Assembly (NCBI RefSeq): GCF_030053835.1
Contig: NZ_CP125655.1
Span: 1,302,001-1,366,000, forward strand
DNA from: Cellulomonas sp. ES6
GTDB taxonomy: Bacteria > Actinomycetota > Actinomycetes > Actinomycetales > Cellulomonadaceae
DNA length: 64,000 nt
Direction of reading: 5' to 3'
The notes under the pieces are model-generated. The model saw nothing but the letters and a program-made list of their open reading frames with translations, had not been told where the DNA came from and did no database searches. Below, in pieces: positions 29,253 to 37,502 of the stretch (its first letter is position 1; each line of letters begins with the position of its first letter). The position numbers were made by a program, and so were the translations under genes.

Positions 29253-30917
29253 ATGACGGGAACCGCACCCGCGCCCGGCGCGCCACCGGCGGCACCCCCG
29301 GCCCCCGCCGGTCCGGCACCGGCCGCGCCCGACGGCGCCGCCACGCTGCTGCCCGTGCTGTGGAGCCTCAACGGCCTGCGGGCCGTCGGCGCGCTGCTCG
29401 TGATGCTGTACCACATCAACTCCTGGAACCTGCAGGTGGTGCGCGGCTCCAGCGCCGGGTTCACGGGGGTCGGGCTGTTCTTCGTCCTGTCCGGGTTCGT
29501 CCTGACGTGGACCGCCCGGCCCGGCACCACCGTCGGCACGTTCTACCGCCGGCGGCTCGCGCGCATCCTCCCGAACCACGTCGTCACCTGGCTGCTCGGC
29601 CTCGCGATCGCCGTGGTCCTGCTGGAGCAGGTGCTCGACCCCACCACCGCGCTGGTCGGCCTGCTGCTGCTGCAGGCCTGGTCGCCGGACGCCCAACTCG
29701 TCTTCGCGGTCAACGGCGTCACGTGGTCGCTGTCGTGCGAGATCGCGTTCTACGTGGCGTTCCCGCTGCTGCTGTGGGGCCTGCGGCGCCTGCGCCCCCG
29801 CACCCGCACGGCCGTCGCGGTCGGCGCGCTGGCCGTCCCCCCGCTCGTGGGCGTGCTGTGGCCCGCGACGATCCCGCTGCTGTTCCACCTGCCGCCGGCG
29901 CGGCTCCCGGAGTTCGTGCTCGGCATGGTCACCGCGATGGCGGTGCAGGAGGGGTGGCGGCCCCGGGTACCCGCACCGGTGCTGCTCGGCCTGCTCGCCG
30001 TGGGCATCCTCGGCGCGGCCGCCGTCACCGTGCACCCCACGGTGCTGACCGCCGCGCTCGCCGTCGTCTTCGCGCCGCTGGCCGCCCGCTGCGCGTGGGG
30101 CGACATCCACGGCGGCAACCGCTGGGCGCGGCACCCCGCTGTCGTCGTCGCGGGGGCGCTGTCGTTCTCCTTCTACCTGCTGCACGAGCTCGTCATCAAG
30201 ATGGTGCTCGTGACCCCGCTGCGCGGGCCTGGGACGATCCCGCTGGTGCTCGTCGTGTCCGCCGCGCTGGCGTTCGGCCTGTACCGCGGCGTCGAGATCC
30301 CCGTGCGCGCCCGGCTGCTCGCCGGCTCGCGGCAGCCGCGGCCCTCGCTCGCCGAGCTCGGCGCCGCCGCCCACTCGCCCGCGGAGCGTCGCCCGCGGCA
30401 CTCGCGCCCCCGCTCCGCGGCGTGGTCGTTCCCCGTGCCCGCCACGGCAGGTCCGGCGGTCGCGCTCGCCGTCGCGGCACCGCCCGCGGGCGCTGCGGCG
30501 CTCGGCTCGGCGGTCGGCCACGGCGCAGGGGGCTCGTCGGTCGGCCTTGCCGCACCGGGCTCGGCCGTCGGACCCACCGCACCGGGCCCGGCCGCCCCGG
30601 GTCCGGACACCGGTCCGGCCGCCACCTCGGCGACCCTCGGCGGGTTCGGGACGCCCGCAGCGCCGGGTGGGTCCACCGCACCGGCGGCACCGGCCGCGTC
30701 CATCCCCCCGGTCCCCTCCGCCGACGACGCCCGGTGGGCGGGCCCCCCGTCGCCCGGCGCACCCGGCTGGCGCCCTCCCGCCGCGCCGCGCACGCCTCCG
30801 CCCGTGCCGGTGCGCGTGCGGCCGTGGGCACCGCCGCCGCCCCCCGGCCCGGTGTCGTCTCCCGGTTCCGCCGCGTCGACGGGCGCCGCCCCGGCCGACG
30901 ACGCGCCCCTGCTCTGA
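29253..30917 (+). CDS. Acyltransferase 3 family membrane protein
   Basis: Integral membrane O-acyltransferase of 554 residues. LNGLRAVGALLVMLYHI carries the conserved R and H of the family; GLFFVLSGFVLTWTA, FYRRRLARILPNHVV and WSLSCEIAFYVAFPLL follow as expected. About ten hydrophobic segments end near residue 365. Such enzymes acetylate or otherwise acylate cell-surface sugars. The last roughly 175 residues are a low-complexity Ala/Pro/Gly tail, unusual for the family. ATG with GGGAG upstream; a GTG at 29169 would add a further low-complexity stretch. Confidence 0.88.
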   Translation: MTGTAPAPGAPPAAPPAPAGPAPAAPDGAATLLPVLWSLNGLRAVGALLVMLYHINSWNLQVVRGSSAGFTGVGLFFVLSGFVLTWTARPGTTVGTFYRRRLARILPNHVVTWLLGLAIAVVLLEQVLDPTTALVGLLLLQAWSPDAQLVFAVNGVTWSLSCEIAFYVAFPLLLWGLRRLRPRTRTAVAVGALAVPPLVGVLWPATIPLLFHLPPARLPEFVLGMVTAMAVQEGWRPRVPAPVLLGLLAVGILGAAAVTVHPTVLTAALAVVFAPLAARCAWGDIHGGNRWARHPAVVVAGALSFSFYLLHELVIKMVLVTPLRGPGTIPLVLVVSAALAFGLYRGVEIPVRARLLAGSRQPRPSLAELGAAAHSPAERRPRHSRPRSAAWSFPVPATAGPAVALAVAAPPAGAAALGSAVGHGAGGSSVGLAAPGSAVGPTAPGPAAPGPDTGPAATSATLGGFGTPAAPGGSTAPAAPAASIPPVPSADDARWAGPPSPGAPGWRPPAAPRTPPPVPVRVRPWAPPPPPGPVSSPGSAASTGAAPADDAPLL

Positions 30918-30974
30918 CGGGCGCACCCGGCGGGGTCGTCCCGCTGCGGGGCTCGCCGGGACGGGCGGCGCGCG

Positions 30975-32206
30975 TCAGGACGCCGTGCGGTCCGGCAGCG
31001 CGGCCGGGGCAGCGCGCCCGCCGCGTCCGCGGCCCCAGAAGTCGCCCGCCGTCCCGCGGGGCCCGCGGGCGGGGACGACCGGCACGACCCGCGGGACGAC
31101 CGGCCCCGGCCGGGCCTCCTCGGCGCGGGCCGGGGGCGCGTGACCAGGGCGACCGGGGACGCCGCCCGGGGCGCACCGGCGCCGCCGGGCACGTCGCCGG
31201 CGGCGGACCGCGGCGCGACACGGTCGGGCGCACGCCGCAGCCGCAGCAGCGCCGTCGCGCGGGCGCGGGCCGCGCGGGCGGGCAGCAGGCGCTCAGCCGG
31301 CGCACGCCGGGCGGTGAGCAGCAGCACCGCGAGGCCGTGCCGCACGACGGCGACCACCGCGGGGAGCAGCGCGGGTGCGCCGCGGCCGAGGTGCCGCGCC
31401 ACGTAGGCGTCGACCCGGCCGCGGGTCCGGGCACGGGCCGCGACCGACCGCCGGCCCGCGCGGGCGGGGTCGCGTGCGAGGAGCACCGGCTGCCCGGCGA
31501 CCGGCGCCTCGCGGAAGCCCGCCCCCACGGCGTCGCGGCGGAACACGACGGCCGCGCCCTCCTCGTCCGCCCGCAGCCCCTCGTCGAACCCGACCGACTC
31601 CAGCACCGCCCGCGTCGCCGCGCCGGCGGCGGCCGGCCAGGCACCCGGCGGCGGCGGGTCGGCCACCACGCCCAGCAGGCGGTCCGCGCGCGCGGCGGAC
31701 GGCGCGCGACCCGGGGGGTGGACGGCGCCCGCGACGAGGTCGGCCCGCCCGGCGCGCAGCGGCGCCGTCAGCGCGGACACCCAGGCGGCGGGGACCCGCA
31801 CCTCCGCCAACGTGAAGAGCAGGTACCGCCCCCGGGAGGCCGCGACGCCGAGGTTGCGGGCCCGCGCGGGCCCCACGCCGGGCGCGGCGACGACCCGGAC
31901 CCGACGGTCCATGCCCAGGCCCGGCGGCAGCGCGGCGACGTCCCCGACGACCAGCACGACCTCGCCGCCGAGGCGGTGGCCCCGCAGCCGCACCGCGGGC
32001 GCGACCGCACCGGCGCCTGCGGATCCGTCGGGTCCGCGGGCCGCGACGTCGAGCGACGCGAGCACGCCCCGCAGCGTCTCCGGGAGACCCGGCTCCGCGC
32101 CGCGGGCCACGACCACCACGGAGACGTCGACGCGCCCCGGCACGGCTTCGGGCACGCTCACCTCCGGCGGCACGGCTCCCGGCACGGGCACCGGGGATGG
32201 GCTCAT
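30975..32206 (-). CDS. GT2-like glycosyltransferase, degenerate active site and apparent frameshift
   Basis: GT-A fold family 2 protein: VDVSVVVVARG at the N-terminus and GPARARNLGVAASRGRYLLF, but the acidic metal-binding motif expected next is replaced by TLAE (about residues 130-133). The reading frame is good to about 31137; beyond that the frame with coding-like third positions is the one ending PAALPDRTAS at the stop 30975-30977, reached if one base is added in the run of five G at 31132-31136. Without it the frame runs on to 30173, antisense to the acyltransferase gene. Start ATG 32204-32206; a GTG further in, after GGAGG, is possible. It looks like a decaying paralogue of the next gene upstream. 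Confidence 0.6.
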
Positions 32207-32241
32207 ACCCTCCCAAACCGGACAGGCGCGGTCGAGGCGGG

Positions 32242-33381
32242 TCACTCGTCCGGGTGGCGCTCCCGCGTCCCGGACGGCTCCGGTGCAGCCGCGGCGCCCG
32301 GGCCGCCGGTGCCACCCGGAGCATCGGGGCCACCCGGGCCGTCAGTGCCAGCCAGGCCGTCCGGGCCACCCCGGCCGTCGGCCGCGAGCCCCGCGACCTC
32401 CGCGGGCGGGAACGGCTCGGGGTCCGGCAGCCCGCCGAGCGCGTACCCGAGCCCGAACCCCGTCGACCAGGACAGGCGCGCCACGTCGCCCCTCGACCGC
32501 ACGCGCGCGAGCTCCCCCGCGACCGTCCCGGCGCGGCGCGCGACGCGGACCGGCCTGCTGCGCAGCAGCTGCCGCCGGGGCGCCGGGACGACCGGCGCGG
32601 TGACGTCCGCCGGCGGCGCGGGCTCGTGGTGCACCGCGAGCGCCTCGCGGACGTCGCCGTAGCGCGCCGCCAGCCAGCGCTGCCCCATGCCGCTGTGCCG
32701 GCCCTGGTCCCAGGTGTCGCGCAGCCCGTGCCGCAGCCGCATGTGCACGACCGCCGCCGGCTCGAACTCCAGCCGGCTGCCGGCGAGCTGCGCCCGCCAG
32801 CACAGGTCGGTGTCCTGCAGCCACCGCGCGCGGGGGTCGAAGCGCCCGATGCGGTGGAACAGCTCGCGGCCGATGCCGAGGTTGCTCGCCGCCGCGCACG
32901 GGAGCCACGGCAGCGGCTCGGTGTACTGGAGCCCCTCGACCTGCGGCAGGGCGCGCGACCGGCGGGCCGACCGGTCGTTGAGGCGGTGCCACTCGAGGCG
33001 CCCGGCGACCACGCCCGTGCGGTCGACCGCGGCGCCGAGGGCGTCGATCCACCCGGGGGCGACGACGTCGTCCGCGTCGCAGAACAGCAGCGTGCCGCCG
33101 CGCGCCACCTCGGCCGCCGCGTTGCGCGCCGCTCCCGCGCCCGGCGTCCCGGAGGCGTCCACGAGGCGTGCCTGCGGCAGCCAGGAGCGTGCGTCCTCGA
33201 CGACGTCGCGGGTGCCGTCGGTGGAGCCGTTGTCGGCCACGATGACCTCCCAGGACCGCTCGGCGCGCTGGGCCGCGAGGGCGCGGAGCTGGTCCGGGAG
33301 GGTGGCGGCGGCGTCGCGCGCGGCGATCACCACGGAGACGGTGACGGGGTCGGGATCGGCGTGGCGGTCGGACGCGCGCAT
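32242..33381 (-). CDS. Glycosyltransferase family 2
   Basis: A 379-residue GT-A glycosyltransferase acting on the cytoplasmic side. VTVSVVIAARDAAATLPDQLRAL opens the nucleotide-binding half, SWEVIVADNGSTDGTRDVV and GTLLFCDADDVVAPGW supply the acidic residues, and WLQDTDLCWRAQLAG fits the catalytic region. The last 70 residues are low-complexity. ATG with GAGGGGGA upstream. One copy of the shared motif lies 12-35 bp upstream of the start. It heads a two-gene unit with the degenerate GT2 gene. Confidence 0.9.
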   Translation of the reverse strand: MRASDRHADPDPVTVSVVIAARDAAATLPDQLRALAAQRAERSWEVIVADNGSTDGTRDVVEDARSWLPQARLVDASGTPGAGAARNAAAEVARGGTLLFCDADDVVAPGWIDALGAAVDRTGVVAGRLEWHRLNDRSARRSRALPQVEGLQYTEPLPWLPCAAASNLGIGRELFHRIGRFDPRARWLQDTDLCWRAQLAGSRLEFEPAAVVHMRLRHGLRDTWDQGRHSGMGQRWLAARYGDVREALAVHHEPAPPADVTAPVVPAPRRQLLRSRPVRVARRAGTVAGELARVRSRGDVARLSWSTGFGLGYALGGLPDPEPFPPAEVAGLAADGRGGPDGLAGTDGPGGPDAPGGTGGPGAAAAPEPSGTRERHPDE

Positions 33382-33392
33382 GGTCCCCCTCT

Positions 33393-33416
33393 GGGTCAAA
33401 TCATGACATTTCACCC
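33393..33416. promoter_or_regulatory. Glycan-locus motif, site 2
   Basis: CAAATCATGACATTT within a near-palindrome flanked by GGGT and ACCC, 12 bp from the GT2 start on the minus strand. Confidence 0.5.
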
Positions 33417-33519
33417 ATCGAAGCACGCACCTGTCCGGCCCGCACGCCGTGGCACCGCGGGCCACGCGACCCGGCGCCCCGTCCGTCTCGGCCCCGCCCC
33501 CGGCCCCCGGGGGACCCGG

Positions 33520-34038
33520 TCAGTACCGCTCGGGCCCGTAGTCGATCCGGTAGTGCTGCTCGCGCGGGCGCTCGCCGATCGGCTTCGCCGGCACGCCCCC
33601 GACGACCGTCCACGGCGGCACGTCCTGCGTGACCACCGCGCCGGCCGCCACCACGGCGCCCTCGCCGATCGTCACGCCCCGCACCACCGTGGACCGGCTC
33701 GCCAGCCACGCCCGGTCCCCGATGACGATCGGGCCGAGCCGCCCCGCGAACCCGGGGTCGCGCAGGTCGTGGTCCGCCGTCACCAGCAGCACGTGGCTGG
33801 CGATGACGACGTCGTGCCCGATGTCGATGCCGCCGCGCGCGTCCACCTGGCAGAACCGCCCGACGTGGCAGCGCCCCGCGATCCGGAGGTTGCCCGGCTC
33901 CAGCACCTCGGAGCCTCCGAACAGGTACACGTGCTCGCCGAGGTCCGCCCCGAGCCGGCGCAGCGTCGCGATGCGCAGCGCGTTGCTCGGCACGTGCGTG
34001 ATGACCCGGTTGAAGACCAGCTCGCCCCGTCGTCCCAC
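33520..34038 (-). CDS. Hexapeptide-repeat acyltransferase (serine acetyltransferase-like fold)
   Basis: A 172-residue left-handed beta-helix acyltransferase of the WcaF/LbH type. Hexad repeats run from VYLFGGSEVLEPGNL through IGEGAVVAAGAVVTQDVPPWTVVGGVPAKPIGERP, the last being the family signature. It would O-acetylate a sugar using acetyl-CoA. The GTG start has GGAGG six bases upstream and lies one base after the stop of the preceding GT gene. Confidence 0.9.
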   Translation of the reverse strand: MGRRGELVFNRVITHVPSNALRIATLRRLGADLGEHVYLFGGSEVLEPGNLRIAGRCHVGRFCQVDARGGIDIGHDVVIASHVLLVTADHDLRDPGFAGRLGPIVIGDRAWLASRSTVVRGVTIGEGAVVAAGAVVTQDVPPWTVVGGVPAKPIGERPREQHYRIDYGPERY

Positions 34039-34039
34039 C

Positions 34040-35185
34040 TCAGGCCTCCTTCCCGCGGGCCGCGCCCGCGCGCTCCGGGTCCCGCGCACCGCCCAGCCGC
34101 GCGGCGATCGCCCCCGGCACGTGCTCCCGGCGCACCAGGTCGCGCCCGGCCTGCGCCCGGTCCAGCCGGTCCGCCGGGTCCGCCACGAGCGCCTGCACGG
34201 CGGCCAGCAGCGCCCGCTCGCCCGGCTCGCCGTCGCCGACCACCACCACCCGGGCCTCGTCGAACAGGTGCGACGCGCCGCGGGAGTCGTTGGTGACGAC
34301 CGCGCAGCCGTGGCCCAGCGCGGCGACCAGCGGGCCGCTCACCGCGAAGGCGCCGCCACCGCCCCACCCGTCGCGCCGCCACCGCACGACGACGGCGGCG
34401 CGCGCGAACGCGGCCCGGACGTCGGCCTCCGGCAGGAACCCCAGCAGCCGGACGCGGTCGGGCACGCCCCGCGCCGCCGCCTCCTGGCGCAGCCGCTCCT
34501 CGGTGGCCGGCGAGGCCGCCCCGACGACGAGCGTCCAGCCGGCGGGCAGGTCCCCCGCCGCCCGGACCAGCGGCAGCACGTCGGCCGCGTCCGCGACGTA
34601 GCCCGGGACGAGCACCTCGGTCCGCCCCTCGACCGGCGCCTCGGCGACGGCACCGACGTGCGGCACGTCCTGCACCGGGCGGGTGAGCCGGTGCGCGTGC
34701 TCGAGGGCCCGGGCGCCGGCCGGCGACAGGCACAGCACCCGCTCCGCGCGCTGCAGCAGGTCCCGCTCCGCCCGCCGCCCGAGCACGGCCGAGAGGGCCG
34801 CGGCGACGCGGCGCCCCCCGCGACGGTCGAGCAGGGTGGTGAAGAAGGCGCCGCCGGAGAGCTCCGGCACGTCGTGCACCATCAGCCAGACGCGCCGCCC
34901 GCGCCGGGCCAGCCACCAGGCCGCCCAGAACTCGGCGAGCCCCCGCCCGGCCTGCTCGACCACGAGGACGTCGGCGGGGTCGCGGCGCGCGAGCCGCCGG
35001 GCGAGCCGCACGGCCAGCACCGCCGACTGCGACGCCCCCGGCTCGGGCGGCAGCTGCTCGACGTCCACCTCCCCGAGCTCCTCCAGCACGGGGCGGAACG
35101 CCTGGGCGTAGGCCGCGACGCCGCTCGGGCTGGGCGGCAGGCGCGTGACGTGCACGAGCCGCAGCCCCGCGGGGGCCGCCGTCAC
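34040..35185 (-). CDS. Glycosyltransferase family 4-like
   Basis: A 381-residue GT-B-fold protein. RLVHVTRLPPSPSGVAAYAQAF fits the acceptor-side Rossmann start, and the C-terminal half contains the donor-side pattern LLGFLPEADVRAAFARAAVVVRW and VAALGHGCAVVTNDSRGASH, in which the usual E-x7-E is not clearly kept. GTG start overlapping the upstream stop by four bases; closely followed by the acyltransferase. Sugar specificity unknown. Confidence 0.82.
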   Translation of the reverse strand: MTAAPAGLRLVHVTRLPPSPSGVAAYAQAFRPVLEELGEVDVEQLPPEPGASQSAVLAVRLARRLARRDPADVLVVEQAGRGLAEFWAAWWLARRGRRVWLMVHDVPELSGGAFFTTLLDRRGGRRVAAALSAVLGRRAERDLLQRAERVLCLSPAGARALEHAHRLTRPVQDVPHVGAVAEAPVEGRTEVLVPGYVADAADVLPLVRAAGDLPAGWTLVVGAASPATEERLRQEAAARGVPDRVRLLGFLPEADVRAAFARAAVVVRWRRDGWGGGGAFAVSGPLVAALGHGCAVVTNDSRGASHLFDEARVVVVGDGEPGERALLAAVQALVADPADRLDRAQAGRDLVRREHVPGAIAARLGGARDPERAGAARGKEA

Positions 35186-36054
35186 CGGGCTCCCCGCGAA
35201 CCGCCGCGGGCCGCGCCGCGCACGCCGTCCCGGACCCCGACGGCGGCGCGCTGGACGCCCTCGACGGCGCCCAGCAGCCGCGTGCGGCGCCGCGGCACGT
35301 CCTGCGTCAGCCGGCCGGTGCGCTCGTCCTCCAGCAGCGAGCCGTACAGGTGCCCGAAGGTGTGCAGCGCGGCGACGGCGAACCCCGCGCGGCCGTCGCG
35401 CCAGACGCCGGAGTAGACGGTGGACCGCAGCAGCTCGCGCAGCAGGGCCACGGGGTCGTCCAACCGGGTGAACCGTCCGGGGTTGTTCGCGGCGTACCGC
35501 AGGATCTTCTCGGTCGTCTGGGCGACGGAGCGGAAGTTCAGGTGGGCGATGGCCGGCACGGACTCCGGCGCGTCGATGCCGCGGCCGTCGAGCACCGGCG
35601 GGACGTGGGCGAGCGCGGGCTCGGCGTAGTGCGCCCGCCCGCGCCGCAGCAGGGCGAACTTGGCGCTCCCTCGCAGCGAGTGCTCCAGCAGCCGGCCGAA
35701 CGCCACGTTGTCGTACCGCAGGCGCACGCCGGCGACGTCGTCGGGACCGTCGAGCACGGGCTGCAGGGCCGCGCGGAACCCCGCCGGGAGGTGCTCGTCC
35801 GCGTCCACGAACAGCACCCAGTCGCTGGTCGCCGCGTCGAGCCCGAGCTGGCGCACCTGCTCCACGACGGGCGCGTCCGGGACCGGCACCAGGCGCGCCC
35901 CGTGCTCCGCGGCGACCGCGGAGGTGTCGTCGCGCGACCCCATGTCGCAGACGAGCACCTCGTCGAAGCCGGCCAGCCGCGGCAGGCAGTCGCGCAGCAG
36001 GTCGGCCTCGTCTCGGGAGTACACGACGGCGCTCACGGTGCCCGGGGAGGTCAT
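35182..36054 (-). CDS. Glycosyltransferase family 2 (WaaE-like)
   Basis: A 290-residue GT2 protein. SAVVYSRDEADLLRDCLPRL, EVLVCDMGSRDDTSAVAAEHG and SDWVLFVDADEHLPAGF are the GT-A motifs; the pattern of residues after the DADE motif resembles the WaaE/KdtX-type subgroup. No good ribosome-binding site precedes the ATG, and a TACGCT element eight bases upstream could be a -10 for a leaderless transcript. First gene of a three-gene unit with the GT4 and hexapeptide acyltransferase genes. Confidence 0.88.
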   Translation of the reverse strand: MTSPGTVSAVVYSRDEADLLRDCLPRLAGFDEVLVCDMGSRDDTSAVAAEHGARLVPVPDAPVVEQVRQLGLDAATSDWVLFVDADEHLPAGFRAALQPVLDGPDDVAGVRLRYDNVAFGRLLEHSLRGSAKFALLRRGRAHYAEPALAHVPPVLDGRGIDAPESVPAIAHLNFRSVAQTTEKILRYAANNPGRFTRLDDPVALLRELLRSTVYSGVWRDGRAGFAVAALHTFGHLYGSLLEDERTGRLTQDVPRRRTRLLGAVEGVQRAAVGVRDGVRGAARGGSRGAR

Positions 36055-36100
36055 GGCGTCGAGCGTAGGTGGGGGTCCCCCGGAGGCGGCACCGCCTCCA

Positions 36101-36125
36101 GGGTGAATTCCGGCGAAAGCGGACA
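36101..36125. promoter_or_regulatory. Glycan-locus motif, site 3
   Basis: GGGTGA followed by GAAAGCGGACAT, in the divergent gap between the GT2 unit and the LhgO-GT4 unit; a TAGCCT box lies 20 bp further toward LhgO. Confidence 0.5.
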
Positions 36126-36231
36126 TAGCGGGCATCGCGGACGGCTAGCCTCGCGGTGCGGACAGGGGGTCCGCCCACCGCCCGGTCGCGGCGGCCAGCG
36201 GCCCGACGGGGCCACCCGGAAGGAGCACGGC

Positions 36232-37452
36232 ATGAGCCACGTCCTCGTCGTCGGCAGCGGCATCGTCGGGCTGGCGGTCGCCGCCCGCCTCGCCGCGCGC
36301 GGCGACCAGGTCACCGTCCTGGATAAGGAGGACGGGCTGGCCCTGCACCAGACCGGTCGCAACTCCGGTGTCGTGCACTCCGGCCTGTACTACCCGCCGG
36401 GCAGCCTCAAGGCGACGATGGCCGCCGCGGGCACCCGGTCGCTCACCGCCTACGCCCGCGAGCGCGGCGTCCCGGTCGAGATCTGCGGGAAGCTCGTCGT
36501 CGCCACCTCCGAGCGCGAGCTGCCCGGCCTCGAGAAGCTCGCGGACCGCGCCGTCGCCAACGGGGTGCCGGCCCGCCGCCTCACGCCGGCCGAGGCCCGC
36601 GAGTACGAGCCGCACGTGCGGGCGGTCGGCGCGCTGCGCGTCGAGTCGACCGGCATCGTCGACTACCCCGGCGTGTGCCGCGCGCTCGCCGCGGACGTGG
36701 AGGCGGCGGGCGGCAGCGTCGTGCTCGGCGAGGAGGTGCTCGCCGCGCGCACCGTGCCCGACCGGCCCGGTGCCCGCGGCCGCGTCGAGGTGCGCACCGA
36801 CAAGGCGGACCGCGAGGTCGACGCGCTCGTCGTCTGCGCCGGGCTGCACGCCGACCGCATCGCACGCGCGTGCGGGCTGGAGCCGGAAGCGCGGATCGTG
36901 CCGTTCCGCGGGGAGTACTTCGAGCTCACCCCCGAGGCCGGCGAGCAGGTGCGCGGGCTGATCTACCCCGTGCCGGACCCGCGGTTCCCGTTCCTCGGCG
37001 TGCACCTCACGCGCGGCATCGAGGGGCACGTCCACGCCGGCCCGAACGCCGTGCTCGCGCTCGCCCGGGAGGGCTACACCTGGCGCGACGTGTCGCCGGG
37101 CGACATGGCCGACGCGCTGGGCTGGCCCGGGCTCTGGCGGCTCGCCGCCCGCAACCTCGTGCCGGGTGCGGCCGAGGTCGGCCGCTCGCTGTCCACGCAC
37201 GCGTTCGCCCGGAGCCTGTCGCGCCTGGTGCCCGGCATCACCGCCGGGGACCTCGTGCCGGCCCCGGCAGGCGTCCGCGCGCAGGCGCTGCGCCGCGACG
37301 GCGGGCTGGTCGACGACTTCCTCGTGCAGACCACCGCGCGCCAGGTGCACGTCCTCAACGCGCCGTCCCCCGCGGCCACGGCGTCGCTGGAGATCGCGCG
37401 CCACATCGTCGAGCAGCTCGACGCCACCCTCCCCCTGGAGCACGCCGCGTGA
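36232..37452 (+). CDS. lhgO: L-2-hydroxyglutarate oxidase-like FAD-dependent oxidoreductase
   Basis: Flavoprotein of 406 residues. VLVVGSGIVGLAVAARLAARGDQVTVLDKE is the FAD-binding start; HQTGRNSGVVHSGLYYPPGSLKA and FRGEYFELTPEA, then LIYPVPDPRFPFLGVHLTRGIEG, are the LhgO hallmarks. LhgO oxidises L-2-hydroxyglutarate to 2-oxoglutarate and passes electrons to quinone. ATG with GGAAGGAG upstream. Its place at the head of a unit with a glycosyltransferase, inside a glycan locus, is unexpected; a different hydroxyacid or sugar-acid substrate is possible. Confidence 0.85.
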   Translation: MSHVLVVGSGIVGLAVAARLAARGDQVTVLDKEDGLALHQTGRNSGVVHSGLYYPPGSLKATMAAAGTRSLTAYARERGVPVEICGKLVVATSERELPGLEKLADRAVANGVPARRLTPAEAREYEPHVRAVGALRVESTGIVDYPGVCRALAADVEAAGGSVVLGEEVLAARTVPDRPGARGRVEVRTDKADREVDALVVCAGLHADRIARACGLEPEARIVPFRGEYFELTPEAGEQVRGLIYPVPDPRFPFLGVHLTRGIEGHVHAGPNAVLALAREGYTWRDVSPGDMADALGWPGLWRLAARNLVPGAAEVGRSLSTHAFARSLSRLVPGITAGDLVPAPAGVRAQALRRDGGLVDDFLVQTTARQVHVLNAPSPAATASLEIARHIVEQLDATLPLEHAA

Positions 37453-37502
37453 GCCTGCCCACGGCGACCCCGGCAGCGAGTACCTGGTCGAAGGAGACCA
37501 CG

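Noticed and set aside
30173..32206. Reading the degenerate GT2 gene straight through as a roughly 690-residue protein
   Set aside because: The part after about 31130 has poor third-position bias and runs antisense through the acyltransferase gene; the alternative frame ending at 30975 looks coding.
36101..36125. The shared motif as a sigma-factor promoter
   Set aside because: Its orientation and distance to the start vary between sites, and at one site it overlaps a separate -10-like box; a regulator site fits better.
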